Origin: Climacium dendroides
Lineage: Eukaryota; Streptophyta; Bryopsida; Hypnales; Climaciaceae
Reading direction: 5' to 3'
NCBI GenBank assembly: GCA_950106755.1
Contig: OX467089.1
Coordinates: 622,501 to 686,500, forward strand
DNA: 64,000 nucleotides
Program-made: the position numbers and the translations under genes
Notes under the pieces: generated by a model
The model's input: the letters and a program-made list of their open reading frames with translations, nothing else
What the model was told of the DNA's origin: nothing
Database searches by the model: none
Shown: positions 40,171 through 54,755 of the stretch, piece after piece
How positions within the stretch are numbered: position 1 is the first letter of the stretch
How the letters are laid out: the number at the start of each line of letters is the position of its first letter

Positions 40171-43100
40171 AAAATGACCGCCAATTGCATTTGTTTTTAA
40201 ATTCATGACTTTATGAATAATTGCAACTTGCACAACATGTTTCCCATTTCTCTTAAGTGAACTTCATGAGGTTACATATTGTTGGACACTAAAGTAGGGG
40301 GCTGGGTTCATATTCCAATTTTTACTTTCACGTACGAGGTCATTCAAAGCAACCACCAATTGCATTTGTTTTTGAATTCATGACTTTATGAATAATTGCA
40401 ACTTGCACAACATGTTTCCCATTTTTTTGTAAGTGAACTTCATGAGGTTACATATCGTTGGACACTAAAGTAGAGGGCTAGGTTCATGTTCCAATTTTTA
40501 CTTTCACGTACGAGGTCATTCAAAGTGACCATCAATTGCATTGTTTTTCTGAATTCGTGACTTTATGAATAATTGCACCGTGCACAACATGTTTCCCATT
40601 TTTTTTTACATGAATATCATGAGGTTACATATTGTTGGACACTAAAGTAGAGGGCTAGGTTCATGTTCCAATTTTTACATTCACGTACGAGGTCATTCAA
40701 AGCAACCACCAATTGCATTTGTTTTTGAATTCATGACTTTATGAATAATTGCAACTTGCACAACATGTTTCCCATTTTTTTGTAAGTGAACTTCATGAGG
40801 TTACATATCGTTGGACACTAAAGTAGAGGGCTAGGTTCATGTTCCAATTTTTACTTTCACGTACGAGGTCATTCAAAGTGACCACCAATTGCATTTTTTT
40901 TTGGAATTCGTGACTTTATGAATAATTGCACCGTGCACAACATGTTTCCCATTTTTTTTTACGTGAATATCATGAGGTTACATTTTGTTGGACACTAAAG
41001 TAGAGGGCTAGGTTCATGTTCCAATTTTTACTTTCACGTACGAGGTCATTCAAAGTGACCATCAATTGCATTTGTTTTTGAATTCATAACTTTATGAATA
41101 ATTGCAACTTGCACAACATGTTTCCCATTTTTTTGTAAGTGAACTTCATGAGGTTACATATCGTTGGACACTAAAGTAGAGGGCTAGGTTCATGCTCCAA
41201 TTTTTACTTTCACGTACGAGGTCATTCAAAGTGACGATCAATTGCATTTGTTTTTGAATTCATGACTTTATGAATAATTGCAACTTGCACAACATGTTTC
41301 CCATTTTTTTGTAAGTGAACTTCATGAGGTTACATATCGTTGGACACTAAAGTAGAGGGCTAGGTTCATGCTCCAATTTTTACTTTCACGTACGAGGTCA
41401 TTCAAAGTGACCATCAATTGCATTTGTTTTTGAATTCATGACTTTATGAATAATTGCAACTTGCACAACATGTTTCCCATTTTTTTGTAAGTGAACTTCA
41501 TGAGGTTACATATTGTTGGACACTAAAGTAGAGGGCTAGGTTCATGTTCCAATTTTTACTTTCACGTACGAGGTCATTCAAAGTGACCATCAATTGCATT
41601 TGTTTTTGAATTCATGACTTTATGAATAATTGCAACTTGCACAACATGTTTCCCATTTTTTTGTAAGTGAACTTCATGAGGTTACATATTGTTGGACACT
41701 AAAGTAGAGGGCTAGGTTCATGTTCCAATTTTTACTTTCACGTACGAGGTCATTCAAAGTGACCATCAATTGCATTTGTTTTTGAATTCATAACTTTATG
41801 AATAATTGCAACTTGCACAACATGTTTCCCATTTTTTTGTAAGTGAACTTCATGAGGTTACATATCGTTGGACACTAAAGTAGAGGGCTAGGTTCATGTT
41901 CCAATTTTTACTTTCACGTGCGAGGTCATTCAAAGCAACCACCAATTGCATTTGTTTTTGAATTCATGACTTTATGAATAATTGCAACTTGCACAACATG
42001 TTTCCCATTTTTTTGTAAGTGAACTTCATGAGGTTACATATCGTTGGACACTAAAGTAGAGGGCTAGGTTCATGCTCCAATTTTTACTTTCACGTACGAG
42101 GTCATTCAAAGTGACGATCAATTGCATTTGTTTTTGAATTCATGACTTTATGAATAATTGCAACTTGCACAACATGTTTCCCATTTTTTTGTAAGTGAAC
42201 TTCATGAGGTTACATATCGTTGGACACTAAAGTAGAGGGCTAGGTTCATGCTCCAATTTTTACTTTCACGTACGAGGTCATTCAAAGTGACCATCAATTG
42301 CATTTGTTTTTGAATTCATGACTTTATGAATAATTGCAACTTGCACAACATGTTTCCCATTTTTTTGTAAGTGAACTTCATGAGGTTACATATTGTTGGA
42401 CACTAAAGTAGAGGGCTAGGTTCATGTTCCAATTTTTACTTTCACGTACGAGGTCATTCAAAGTGACCATCAATTGCATTTGTTTTTGAATTCATGACTT
42501 TATGAATAATTGCAACTTGCACAACATGTTTCCCATTTTTTTGTAAGTGAACTTCATGAGGTTACATATTGTTGGACACTAAAGTAGAGGGCTAGGTTCA
42601 TGTTCCAATTTTTACTTTCACGTACGAGGTAATTCAAAGTGACCATCAATTGCATTTGTTTTTGAATTCATAACTTTATGAATAATTGCAACTTGCACAA
42701 CATGTTTCCCATTTTTTTGTAAGTGAACTTCATGAGGTTACATATCGTTGGACACTAAAGTAGAGGGCTAGGTTCATGTTCCAATTTTTACTTTCACGTA
42801 CGAGGTCATTCAAAGTGACCATCAATTGCATTGTTTTTCTGAATTCGTGACTTTATGAATAATTGCACCGTGCACAACATGTTTCCCATTTTTTTTTACA
42901 TGAATATCATGAGGTTACATATTGTTGGACACTAAAGTAGAGGGCTAGGTTCATGTTCCAATTTTTACATTCACGTACGAGGTCATTCAAAGCAACCACC
43001 AATTGCATTTGTTTTTGAATTCATGACTTTATGAATAATTGCAACTTGCACAACATGTTTCCCATTTTTTTGTAAGTGAACTTCATGAGGTTACATATCG

Positions 43101-44746
43101 TTGGACACTAAAGTAGAGGGCTAGGTTCATGTTCCAATTTTTACTTTCACGTACGAGGTCATTCAAAGTGACCATCAATTGCATTGTTTTCCTGAATTCA
43201 TGACTTTATGAATAATTGCACCGTGCACAACATGTTTCCCATTTTTTTTTACATGAATATCATGAGGTTACATATTGTTGGACACTAAAGTAGAGGGCTA
43301 GGTTCATGCCCCAATTTTTACTTTCACGTACGAGGTCATTCAAAGTGACCACCAATTGCATTTTTTTTTGGAATTCGTGACTTTATGAATAATTGCACCG
43401 TGCACAACATGTTTCCCATTTTTTTTTACGTGAATATCATGAGGTTACATTTTGTTGGACACTAAAGTAGAGGGCTAGTTCATGCTCCAATTATACTTTC
43501 ACGTACGAGGTCATTCAAAGTGACCGCCAATTGCATTTGTTTTTAAATTCATGACTTTATGAATAATTGCAACTTGCACAACATGTTTCCCATTTCTCTT
43601 AAGTGAACTTCATGAGGTTACATATCGTTGGACACTAAAGTAGAGGGCTAGGTTCATGCTCCAATTTCTACTTTCACATACGAGGTCATTCAAAGCAACC
43701 ACCAAGTGCATTTGTTTTTGAATTCATGACTTTATGAATAATTGCAACTTGCACAACATGTTTCCCATTTTTTTGTAAGTGAACTTGATGAGGTTACATA
43801 TCGTTGGACACTAAAGTAGAGGGCTAGGTTCATGCTCCAATTTTTACTTTCACGTACGAGGTCATTCAAAGTGACCATCAATTGCATTGTTTTTCTGAAT
43901 TCGTGACTTTATGAATAATTGCACAGTGCACAACATGTTTCCCATTTTTTTTCACGTGAATATCATGAGGTTACATTTTGTTGGACACTAAAGTAGAGGG
44001 CTAGTTCATGCTCCAATTTTTACTTTCACGTACGAGGTCATTCAAAGTGACCGCCAATTGCATTTGTTTTTAAATTCATGACTTTATGAATAATTGCAAC
44101 TTGCACAACATGTTTCCCATTTCTCTTAAGTGAACTTCATGAGGTTACATATTGTTGGACACTAAAGTAGGGGGCTGGGTTCATATTCCAATTTTTACTT
44201 TCACGTACGAGGTCATTCAAAGCAACCACCAATTGCATTTGTTTTTGAATTCATGACTTTATGAATAATTGCAACTTGCACAACATGTTTCCCATTTTTT
44301 TGTAAGTGAACTTCATGAGGTTACATATTGTTGGACACTAAAGTAGAGGGCTAGGTTCATGCCCCAATTTTTACTTTCACGTACGAGGTCATTCAAAGTG
44401 ACCACCAATTGCATTTTTTTTTGGAATTCGTGACTTTATGAATAATTGCACCGTGCACAACATGTTTCCCATTTTTTTTTACGTGAATATCATGAGGTTA
44501 CATTTTGTTGGACACTAAAGTAGAGGGCTAGTTCATGCTCCAATTTTTACTTTCACGTACGAGGTCATTCAAAGTGACCGCCAATTGCATTTGTTTTTAA
44601 ATTCATGACTTTATGAATAATTACAACTTGCACAACATGTTTCCCATTTTTTGGTAAGTGAACTTCATGAGGTTACATATCGTTGGACACTGAAGTAGAG
44701 GGCTAGGTTCATGCTCCAATTTTTACTTTCACGTACGAGGTCATTC
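40171..44746 (+). repeat. 26-monomer (4,576 bp) tandem duplication, unit B
   Basis: Directly abuts unit A and shares all its private variants, including gaggtaattc (38,051 and 42,627), the A-centred dyad (39,344 and 43,920) and cactgaag (40,115 and 44,691). Homology stops near 44,746, where gtgaccatcaactgc replaces the aatgaccgcc expected at a third unit. Confidence 0.93.
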
Positions 44747-47740
44747 AAAGTGACCATCAACTGCATTGTTTTTCTGAATTCGTGACTTTATGAATAATTG
44801 CAACTTGCACAACATGTTTCCCATTTCTCTTAAGTGAACTTCATGAGGTTACATATTGTTGGACACTAAAGTAGAGGGCTAGGTTCATGTTCTAATTTTT
44901 ACTTTCACGTACGAGGTCATTCAAAGCAACCACCAATTGCATTTGTTTTTGAATTCATGACTTTATGAATAATTGCAACTTGCACAACATGTTTCCCATT
45001 TCTCTTAAGTGAACTTCATGAGGTTACATATTGTTGGACACTAAAGTAGAGGGTTAGGTTCATGTTCCAATTTTTACTTTCACGTACGAGGTCATTCAAA
45101 GCAACCACCAATTGCATTTGTTTTTGAATTCATGACTTTATGAATAATTGCAACTTGCACAACATGTTTCCCATTTTTTTGTAAGTGAACTTCATGAGGT
45201 TACATATCGTTGGACACTAAAGTAGAGGGCTAGGTTCATGTTCCAATTTTTACTTTCACGTACGAGGTCATTGAAAGTGACCATCAATTGCATTGTTTTT
45301 CTGAATTCGTGACTTTATGAATAATTGCACCGTGCACAACATGTTTCCCATTTTTTTTTACGTGAATATCATGAGGTTACATTTTGTTGGACACTAAAGT
45401 AGAGGGCTAGTTCATGCTCCAATTTTTACTTTCACGTACGAGGTCATTCATAGTGACCGCCAATTGCATTTGTTTTCAAATTCATGACTTTATGAATAAT
45501 TGCAACTTGCACAACATGTTTCCCATTTCTCTTAAGTGAACTTCATGAGGTTACATATTGTTGGACACTACAGTAGGGGGCTGGGTTCATATTCCAATTT
45601 TTACTTTCACGTACGAGGTCATTCAAAGCAACCACCAATTGCATTTGTTTTTAAATTCATGACTTTATGAATAATTGCAACTTGCACAACATGTTTCCCA
45701 TTTTTTTGTAAGTGAACTTCATGTGGTTACATATCGTTGGACACTAAAGTAGAGGGCTAGGTTCATGTTCCAATTTTTACTTTCACGTACGAGGTCATTC
45801 AAAGTGACCATCAATTGCATTTGTTTTTGAATTCATGACTTTATGAATAATTGCAACTTGCACAACATGTTTCCCATTTTTTTGTAAGTGAATTTCATGA
45901 GGTTACATATTGTTGGACACTAAAGTACAAGGCTAGATTCATGTTCCAATTATTACTTTCACGTACGAGGTCATTCAAAGTGACCACCAATTGCATTGTT
46001 TTTTGGAATTCGTGACTTTATGAATAATTGCACCGTGCACAACATGTTTCCCATTTCTCTTAAGTGAACTTCATGAGGTTACATATTGTTGGACACTAAA
46101 GTAGAGGGCTAGGTTCATGCTCCAATTTTTACTTTCACGTACGAGGTCATTCAAAGTGACCATCAATTGCATTGTTTTTCTGAATTCGTGACTTTATGAA
46201 TAATTGCAACTTGCACAACATGTTTCCCATTTCTCTTAAGTGAACTTCATGAGGTTACATATTGTTGGACACTAAAGTAGAGGGCTAGGTTCATGTTCCA
46301 ATTTTTACTTTCACGTACGAGGTCATTGAAAGTGACCGCCAATTGCATTTGTTTTTCAATTCATGACTTTATGAATAATTGCAACTTGCACAACATGTTT
46401 CCTATTTCTCTTAAGTGAACTTCATGAGGTTACATATTGTTGGACACTAAAGTAGAGGGCTAGGTTCATGTTCTAATTTTTACTTTCACGTACGAGGTCA
46501 TTCAAAGCAACCACCAATTGCATTTGTTTTGGAATTCATGACTTTATGAATAATTGCAACTTGCACAACTTGTTTCCCATTTTTTTGTAAGTGAACTTCA
46601 TGAGGTTACATATCGTTGGACACTAAAGTAGAGGGCTAGGTTCATGCTCCAATTTTTACTTTCACGTACGAGGTCATTCAAAGCAACCATCAATTGCATT
46701 GTTTTTCTGAATTCATGACTTTATGAATAATTGCAACTTGCACAACATGTTTCCCATTTCTCTTAAGTGAACTTCATGAGAATACATATTGTTGGACACT
46801 AAAGTAGAGGGCTAGGTTCATGTTCCAATTTTTACTTTCACGTACGAGGTCATTCAAAGCAACCACCAATTGCATTTGTTTTTGAATTCATGACTTTATG
46901 AATAATTGCAACTTGCACAACATGTTTCCCATTTTTTTGTAAGTGAACTTCATGAGGTTACATATCGTTGGACACTAAAGTAGAGGGCTAGGTTCATGTT
47001 CCAATTATTACTTTCACGTACGAGGTCATTCAAAGCAACCACCAATTGCATTTGTTTTTGAATTCATGACTTTATGAATAATTGCAACTTGCACAACATG
47101 TTTCCCATTTTTTTGTAAGTGAACTTCATGAGGTTACATATCGTTGGACACTAAAGTAGAGGGCTAGGTTCATGCTCCAATTTTTACTTTCACGTACGAG
47201 GTCATTCAAAGTGACCATCAATTGCATTGTTTTTCTGAATTCGTGACTTTATGAATAATTGCAACTTGCACAACATGTTTCCCATTTCTCTTAAGTGAAC
47301 TTCATGAGGTTACATATTGTTGGACACTAAAGTAGAGGGCTAGGTTCATGTTCCAATTTTTACTTTCACGTACGAGGTCATTCAAAGTGACCGCCAATTG
47401 CATTTGTTTTTAAATTCATGACTTTATGAATAATTGCAACTTGCACAACATGTTTCCCATTTCTCTTAAATGAACTTCATGAGGTTACATATTGTTGGAC
47501 ACTAAAGTAGAGGGCTAGGTTCATGTTCTAATTTTTACTTTCACGTACGAGGTCATTCAAAGCAACCACCAATTGCATTTGTTTTTGAATTCATGACTTT
47601 ATGAATAATTGCAACTTGCACAACATGTTTCCCATTTTTTTGTAAGTGAACTTCATGAGGTTACATATCGTTGGACACTAAAGTAGAGGGCTAGGTTCAT
47701 GCTCCAATTTTTACTTTCACGTACGAGGTCATTCAAAGTG
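44714..47740 (+). repeat. ~3 kb segment, copy 2
   Basis: Counterpart of 27,820-30,846. Its left end lies at the right edge of the 4,576-bp tandem duplication, so the two events share a boundary region. The copy is slightly more diverged than the units of the 4,576-bp duplication, indicating an older event. Confidence 0.88.
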
Positions 47741-48549
47741 ACCATCAATTGCATTGTTTTTCTGAATTCGTGACTTTATGAATAATTGCACCGTGCACAA
47801 CATGTTTCCCATTTTTTTTTACGTGAATATCATGAGGTTACATTTTGTTGGACACTAAAGTAGAGGGCTAGTTCATGCTCCAATTTTTACTTTCACGTAC
47901 GAGGTCATTCAAAGTGACCGCCAATTGCATTTATTTTTAAATTCATGACTTTATGAATAATTGCAACTTGCACAACATGTTTCCCATTTTTTTCTAAGTG
48001 AACTTCATGAGGTTACATATTGTTGGACACTAAAGTAGAGGGCTAGGTTCATGTTCCAATTTTTAATTTCACGTACGAGGTCATTCAAAGCAACCACCAA
48101 TTGCATTTGTTTTTGAATTCATGACTTTATGAATAATTGCAACTTGCACAACATGTTTCCCATTTTTTTGTAAGTGAACTTGATGAGGTTACATATCATT
48201 GGACACTAAAGTAGAGGGCTAGGTTCATGCTCCAATTTTTACTTTCACGTACGAGGTCATTCAAAGTGACCATCAATTGCATTGTTTTTCTGAATTCGTG
48301 ACTTTATGAATAATTGCACCGTGCACAACATGTTTCCCATTTTTTTTTACGTGAATATCATGAGGTTACATTTTGTTGCACACTAAAGTAGAGGGCTAGT
48401 TCATGCTCCAATTTTTACTTTCACGTACGAGGTCATTCAAAGTGACCGCCAATTGCATTTGTTTTTAAATTCATGACTTTATGAATAATTGCAACTTGCA
48501 CAACATGTTTCCCATTTCTCTTAAGTGAACTTCATGAGGTTACATATCG

Positions 48550-49315
48550 TTGGACACTAAAGTAGAGGGCTAGGTTCATGTTCCAATTTTTACTTTCACG
48601 TACGAGGTCATTCAAAGTGACCATCAATTGCATTTATTTTTGAATTCATGACTTTATGAATAATTGCAACTTGCACAACATGTTTCCCATTTTTTTGTAA
48701 GTGAATTTCATGAGGTTACATATTGTTGGACACTAAAGTACAAGGCTAGATTCATGCTCCAATTTTTACTTTCACGTACGAGGTCAGTCAAAGCAACTAT
48801 CAATTGCATTGTTTTTCTGAATTCGTGACTTTATGAATAATTGCAACTTGCACAACATGTTTCCTATTTCTCTTAAGTGAACTTCATGGGGTTACATATT
48901 GTTGGACACTAAAGTAGAGGGCTAGGTTCATGTTCCAATTTTTACTTTCACGTACGAGGTCATTCAAAGTGACCGCCAATTGCATTTGTTTTTAAATTCA
49001 TGACTTTATGAATAATTGCAACTTGCACAACATGTTTCCCATTTCTCTTAAGTGAACTTCATGAGGTTACATATTGTTGGACACTAAAGTAGAGGGCTAG
49101 GTTCATGTTCCAATTTTTACTTTCACGTACGAGGTCATTCAAAGCAACCACCAATTGCATTTGTTTTTGAATTCATGACTTTATGAATAATTGCAACTTG
49201 CACAACATGTTTCCCATTTTTTTGTAAGTGAACTTCATGAGGTTACATATCGTTGGACACTAAAGTAGAGGGCTAGTTCATGCTCCAATTTTTACTTTCA
49301 CGTACGAGGTCATTC
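48550..49315 (+). repeat. Segment repeated at 51,711-52,476 (offset 3,161 bp)
   Basis: The private variant gaggtcagtcaaagc with gcaactatc occurs at 48,781 and 51,942, flanked by gcatttattttt and ttcatgggg in both. The offset equals 18 monomers. Homology stops at 49,315, exactly where the next segment, with a different partner, begins. Confidence 0.82.
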
Positions 49316-50890
49316 AAAGTGACCACCATTTGCATTTTTTTTTGGAATTCGTGACTTTATGAATAATTGCACCGTGCACAACATGTTTCCCATTTTTTTT
49401 TACGTGAATATCATGAGGTTACATTTTGTTGGACACTAAAGTAGAGGGCTAATTCATGCTCCAATTTTTACTTTCACGTACGAGGTCATTCATAGTGACC
49501 GCCAATTGCATTTGTTTTTAATTTCATGACTTTATGAATAATTGCAACTTGCACAACATGTTTCCCATTTTTCTTAAGTGAACTTCATGAGGTTACATAT
49601 TGTTGGACACTAAAGTAGAGGGCTAGGTTCATGTTCCAATTTTTACTTTCACGTACGAGGTCATTCAAAGCAACCACCAATTGCATTTGTTTTTGAATTC
49701 ATGACTTTATGAATAATTGCAACTTGCACAACATGTTTCCCATTTTTTCGTAAGTGAATTTCATGAGGTTACATATTGTTGGACACTAAAGTACAAGGCT
49801 AGATTCATGCCCCAATTTTTACTTTCACGTACGAGGTCATTCAAAGTGACCACCAATTGCATTTTTTTTTGGAATTCGTGACTTTATGAATAATTGCACC
49901 GTGCACAACATGTTTCCCATTTTTTTTTACGTGAATATCATGAGGTTACATTTTGTTGGACACTAAAGTAGAGGGCTAGTTCATGCTCCAATTTTTACTT
50001 TCACGTACGAGGTCATTCAAAGTGACCGCCAATTGCATTTGTTTTTAAATTCATGACTTTATGAATAATTGCAACTTGCACAACATGTTTCCCATTTCTC
50101 TTAAGTGAACTTCATGAGGTTACATATTGTTGGACACTAAAGTAGAGGGCTAGGTTCATGTTCCAATTTTTACTTTCACGTACGAGGTCATTCAAAGCAA
50201 CCACCAATTGCATTTGTTTTTGAATTCATGACTTTATGAATAATTGCAACTTGCACAACATGTTTCCCATTTTTTTGTAAGTGAACTTCATGAGGTTACA
50301 TATCGTTGGACACTAAAGTAGAGGGCTAGGTTCATGCTCCAATTTTTACTTTCACGTACGAGGTCATTCAAAGTGACCATCAATTGCATTGTTTTTCTGA
50401 ATTCGTGACTTTATGAATAATTGCAACTTGCACAACATGTTTCCCATTTCTCTTAAGTGAACTTCATGAGGTTACATATTGTTGGACACTAAAGTAGAGG
50501 GCTAGGTTCATGTTCCAGTTTTTACTTTCACGTACGAGGTCATTCAAAGCAACCACCAATTGCATTTGTTTTGGAATTCGTGACTTTATGAATAATTGCA
50601 ACTTGCACAACATGTTTCCCATTTCTTTTAAGTGAACTACATGAGGTTACATATTGTTGGACACTAAAGTAGAGGGTTAGGTTCATGTTCCAATTTTTAC
50701 TTTCACGTACGAGGTCATTCAAAGTGACCATCAATTGCATTGTTTTTCTGAATTCGTGACTTTATGAATAATTGCAACTTGCACAACATGTTTCCCATTT
50801 CTCTTAAGTGAACTTCATGAGGTTACATATTGTTGGACACTAAAGTAGAGGGCTAGGTTCATGTTCCAGTTTTTACTTTCACGTACGAGG
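49279..50890 (+). repeat. Segment repeated at 53,144-54,755 (offset 3,865 bp)
   Basis: The accaccatttgc variant (49,321 and 53,186), gggctaattc (near 49,450 and 53,315), catagtgaccgcc with taatttc, and gttccagttttt (near 50,513 and 54,378) are shared at 3,865 bp (22 monomers). Differences: catttctttt here and catttctctt there near 50,622/54,487, gacactaaag here and gacaccaaag there near 54,353, and the cagtttt variant near 50,867 that is absent at 54,732. Confidence 0.84.
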
Positions 50891-51710
50891 TCATTCAAAG
50901 CAACCACCAATTGCATTTGTTTTGGAATTCGTGACTTTATGAATAATTGCAACTTGCACAACATGTTTCCCATTTCTTTTAAGTGAACTTCATGAGGTTA
51001 CATATTGTTGGACACTAAAGTAGAGGGCTAGGTTCATGTTCCAATTTTTACTTTCACGTACGAGGTCATTCAAAGTGACCATCAATTGCATTTATTTTTG
51101 AATTCATGACTTTATGAATAATTGCAACTTGCACAACATGTTTCCCATTTTTTTGTAAGTGAATTTCATGAGGTTACATATTGTTGGACACTAAAGTACA
51201 AGGCTAGATTCATGTTCCAATTTTTACTTTCACGTACGAGGTCATTCAAAGTGACCACCAATTGCATTCTTTTTTGGAATTCGTGACTTTATGAATAACT
51301 GCACCGTGCACAACATGTTTCCCATCTTTTCTTACGTGAATATCATGAGGTTACATTTTGTTGGACACTAAAGTAGAGGGCTAGTTCATGCTCCAATTTT
51401 TACTTTCACGTACGAGGTCATTCAAAGTGACCGCCAATTGCATTTGTTTTTAAATTCATGACTTTATGAATAATTGCAACTTGCACAACATGTTTTCCAT
51501 TTCTCTTAAGTGAACTTCATGAGGTTACATATTGTTGGACACTAAACTAGAGGGTTAGGTGCATGTTCCAATTTTTACTTTCACGTACGAGGTCATTCAA
51601 AGCAACCACCAATTGCATTTGTTTTTGAATTCGTGACTTTATGAATAATTGCAACTTGCACAACATGTTTCCCATTTTTTTGTAAGTGAACTTCATAAGG
51701 TTACATATTG

Positions 51711-52476
51711 TTGGACACTAAAGTAGAGGGCTAGGTTCATGTTCCAATTTTTACTTTCACGTACGAGGTCATTCAAAGTGACCATCAATTGCATTTATTT
51801 TTGAATTCATGACTTTATGAATAATTGCAACTTGCACAACATGTTTCCCATTTTTTTGTAAGTGAATTTCATGAGGTTACATATTGTTGGACACTAAAGT
51901 ACAAGGCTAGATTCATGCTCCAATTTTTACTTTCACGTACGAGGTCAGTCAAAGCAACTATCAATTGCATTGTTTTTCTGAATTCGTGACTTTATGAATA
52001 ATTGCAACTTGCACAACATGTTTCCTATTTCTCTTAAGTGAACTTCATGGGGTTACATATTGTTGGACACTAAAGTAGAGGGCTAGGTTCATGTTCCAAT
52101 TTTTACTTTCACGTACGAGGTCATTCAAAGTGACCGCCAATTGCATTTGTTTTTAAATTCATGACTTTATGAATAATTGCAACTTGCACAACATGTTTCC
52201 CATTTCTCTTAAGTGAACTTCATGAGGTTACATATTGTTGGACACTAAAGTAGAGGGCTAGGTTCATGTTCCAATTTTTACTTTCACGTACGAGGTCATT
52301 CAAAGCAACCACCAATTGCATTTGTTTTTGAATTCATGACTTTATGAATAATTGCAACTTGCACAACATGTTTCCCATTTTTTTGTAAGTGAACTTCATG
52401 AGGTTACATATCGTTGGACACTAAAGTAGAGGGCTAGTTCATGCTCCAATTTTTACTTTCACGTACGAGGTCATTC
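51711..52476 (+). repeat. Second copy of 48,550-49,315
   Basis: Carries the same cagtcaaagcaactatc and ttcatggggtt variants. It continues into gtgaccatcaattgcattg where the first copy continues into gtgaccaccatttgc, showing a recombination junction. Confidence 0.82.
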
Positions 52477-53143
52477 AAAGTGACCATCAATTGCATTGTT
52501 TTTCTGAATTCGTGACTTTATGAATAATTACACCGTGCACAACATGTTTCCCATTTTTTTTTACGTGAACTTCATGAGGTTACATATCGTTGGACACTAA
52601 AGTAGAGGGCTAGGTTCATGCTCCAATTTTTACTTTCACGTACGAGGTCATTCAAAGTGACCGCCAATTGCATTTGTTTTTAAATTCATGACTTTATGAA
52701 TAATTGCAACTTGCACAACATGTTTCCCATTTCTCTTAAGTGAACTTCATGAGGTTACATATTGTTGGACACTAAAGTAGAGGGTTAGGTTCATGTTCCA
52801 ATTTTTACTTTCACGTACGAGGTCATTCAAAGCAACCACCAATTGCATTTGTTTTTGAATTCGTGACTTTATGAATAATTGCAACTTGAACAACATGTTT
52901 CCCATTTTTTTCTAAGTGAACTTCATGAGGTTACATATTGTTGGACACTAAAGTAGAGGGCTAGGTTCATGTTCCAATTTTTACTTTCACGTACGAGGTC
53001 ATTCAAAGTGACCATCAATTGCATTTATTTTTGAATTCATGACTTTATGAATAATTGCAACTTGCACAACATGTTTCCCATTTTTTTGTAAGTGAATTTC
53101 ATGAGGTTACATATTGTTGGACACTAAAGTACAAGGCTAGATT

Positions 53144-54755
53144 CATGCTCCAATTTTTACTTTCACGTACGAGGTCATTCAAAGTGACCACCATTTGCAT
53201 TTTTTTTTGGAATTCGTGACTTTATGAATAATTGCACCGTGCACAACATGTTTCCCATTTTTTTTTACGTGAATATCATGAGGTTACATTTTGTTGGACA
53301 CTAAAGTAGAGGGCTAATTCATGCTCCAATTTTTACTTTCACGTACGAGGTCATTCATAGTGACCGCCAATTGCATTTGTTTTTAATTTCATGACTTTAT
53401 GAATAATTGCAACTTGCACAACATGTTTCCCATTTTTCTTAAGTGAACTTCATGAGGTTACATATTGTTGGACACTAAAGTAGAGGGCTAGGTTCATGTT
53501 CCAATTTTTACTTTCACGTACGAGGTCATTCAAAGCAACCACCAATTGCATTTGTTTTTGAATTCATGACTTTATGAATAATTGCAACTTGCACAACATG
53601 TTTCCCATTTTTTCGTAAGTGAATTTCATGAGGTTACATATTGTTGGACACTAAAGTACAAGGCTAGATTCATGCCCCAATTTTTACTTTCACGTACGAG
53701 GTCATTCAAAGTGACCACCAATTGCATTTTTTTTTGGAATTCGTGACTTTATGAATAATTGCACCGTGCACAACATGTTTCCCATTTTTTTTTACGTGAA
53801 TATCATGAGGTTACATTTTGTTGGACACTAAAGTAGAGGGCTAGTTCATGCTCCAATTTTTACTTTCACGTACGAGGTCATTCAAAGTGACCGCCAATTG
53901 CATTTGTTTTTAAATTCATGACTTTATGAATAATTGCAACTTGCACAACATGTTTCCCATTTCTCTTAAGTGAACTTCATGAGGTTACATATTGTTGGAC
54001 ACTAAAGTAGAGGGCTAGGTTCATGTTCCAATTTTTACTTTCACGTACGAGGTCATTCAAAGCAACCACCAATTGCATTTGTTTTTGAATTCATGACTTT
54101 ATGAATAATTGCAACTTGCACAACATGTTTCCCATTTTTTTGTAAGTGAACTTCATGAGGTTACATATCGTTGGACACTAAAGTAGAGGGCTAGGTTCAT
54201 GCTCCAATTTTTACTTTCACGTACGAGGTCATTCAAAGTGACCATCAATTGCATTGTTTTTCTGAATTCGTGACTTTATGAATAATTGCAACTTGCACAA
54301 CATGTTTCCCATTTCTCTTAAGTGAACTTCATGAGGTTACATATTGTTGGACACCAAAGTAGAGGGCTAGGTTCATGTTCCAGTTTTTACTTTCACGTAC
54401 GAGGTCATTCAAAGCAACCACCAATTGCATTTGTTTTGGAATTCGTGACTTTATGAATAATTGCAACTTGCACAACATGTTTCCCATTTCTCTTAAGTGA
54501 ACTACATGAGGTTACATATTGTTGGACACTAAAGTAGAGGGTTAGGTTCATGTTCCAATTTTTACTTTCACGTACGAGGTCATTCAAAGTGACCATCAAT
54601 TGCATTGTTTTTCTGAATTCGTGACTTTATGAATAATTGCAACTTGCACAACATGTTTCCCATTTCTCTTAAGTGAACTTCATGAGGTTACATATTGTTG
54701 GACACTAAAGTAGAGGGCTAGGTTCATGTTCCAATTTTTACTTTCACGTACGAGG
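53144..54755 (+). repeat. Second copy of 49,279-50,890
   Basis: Partner of the segment above at +3,865 bp. Its right half is also the left part of a separate 2,110-bp duplication, so this region has been copied at least twice. Confidence 0.84.
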
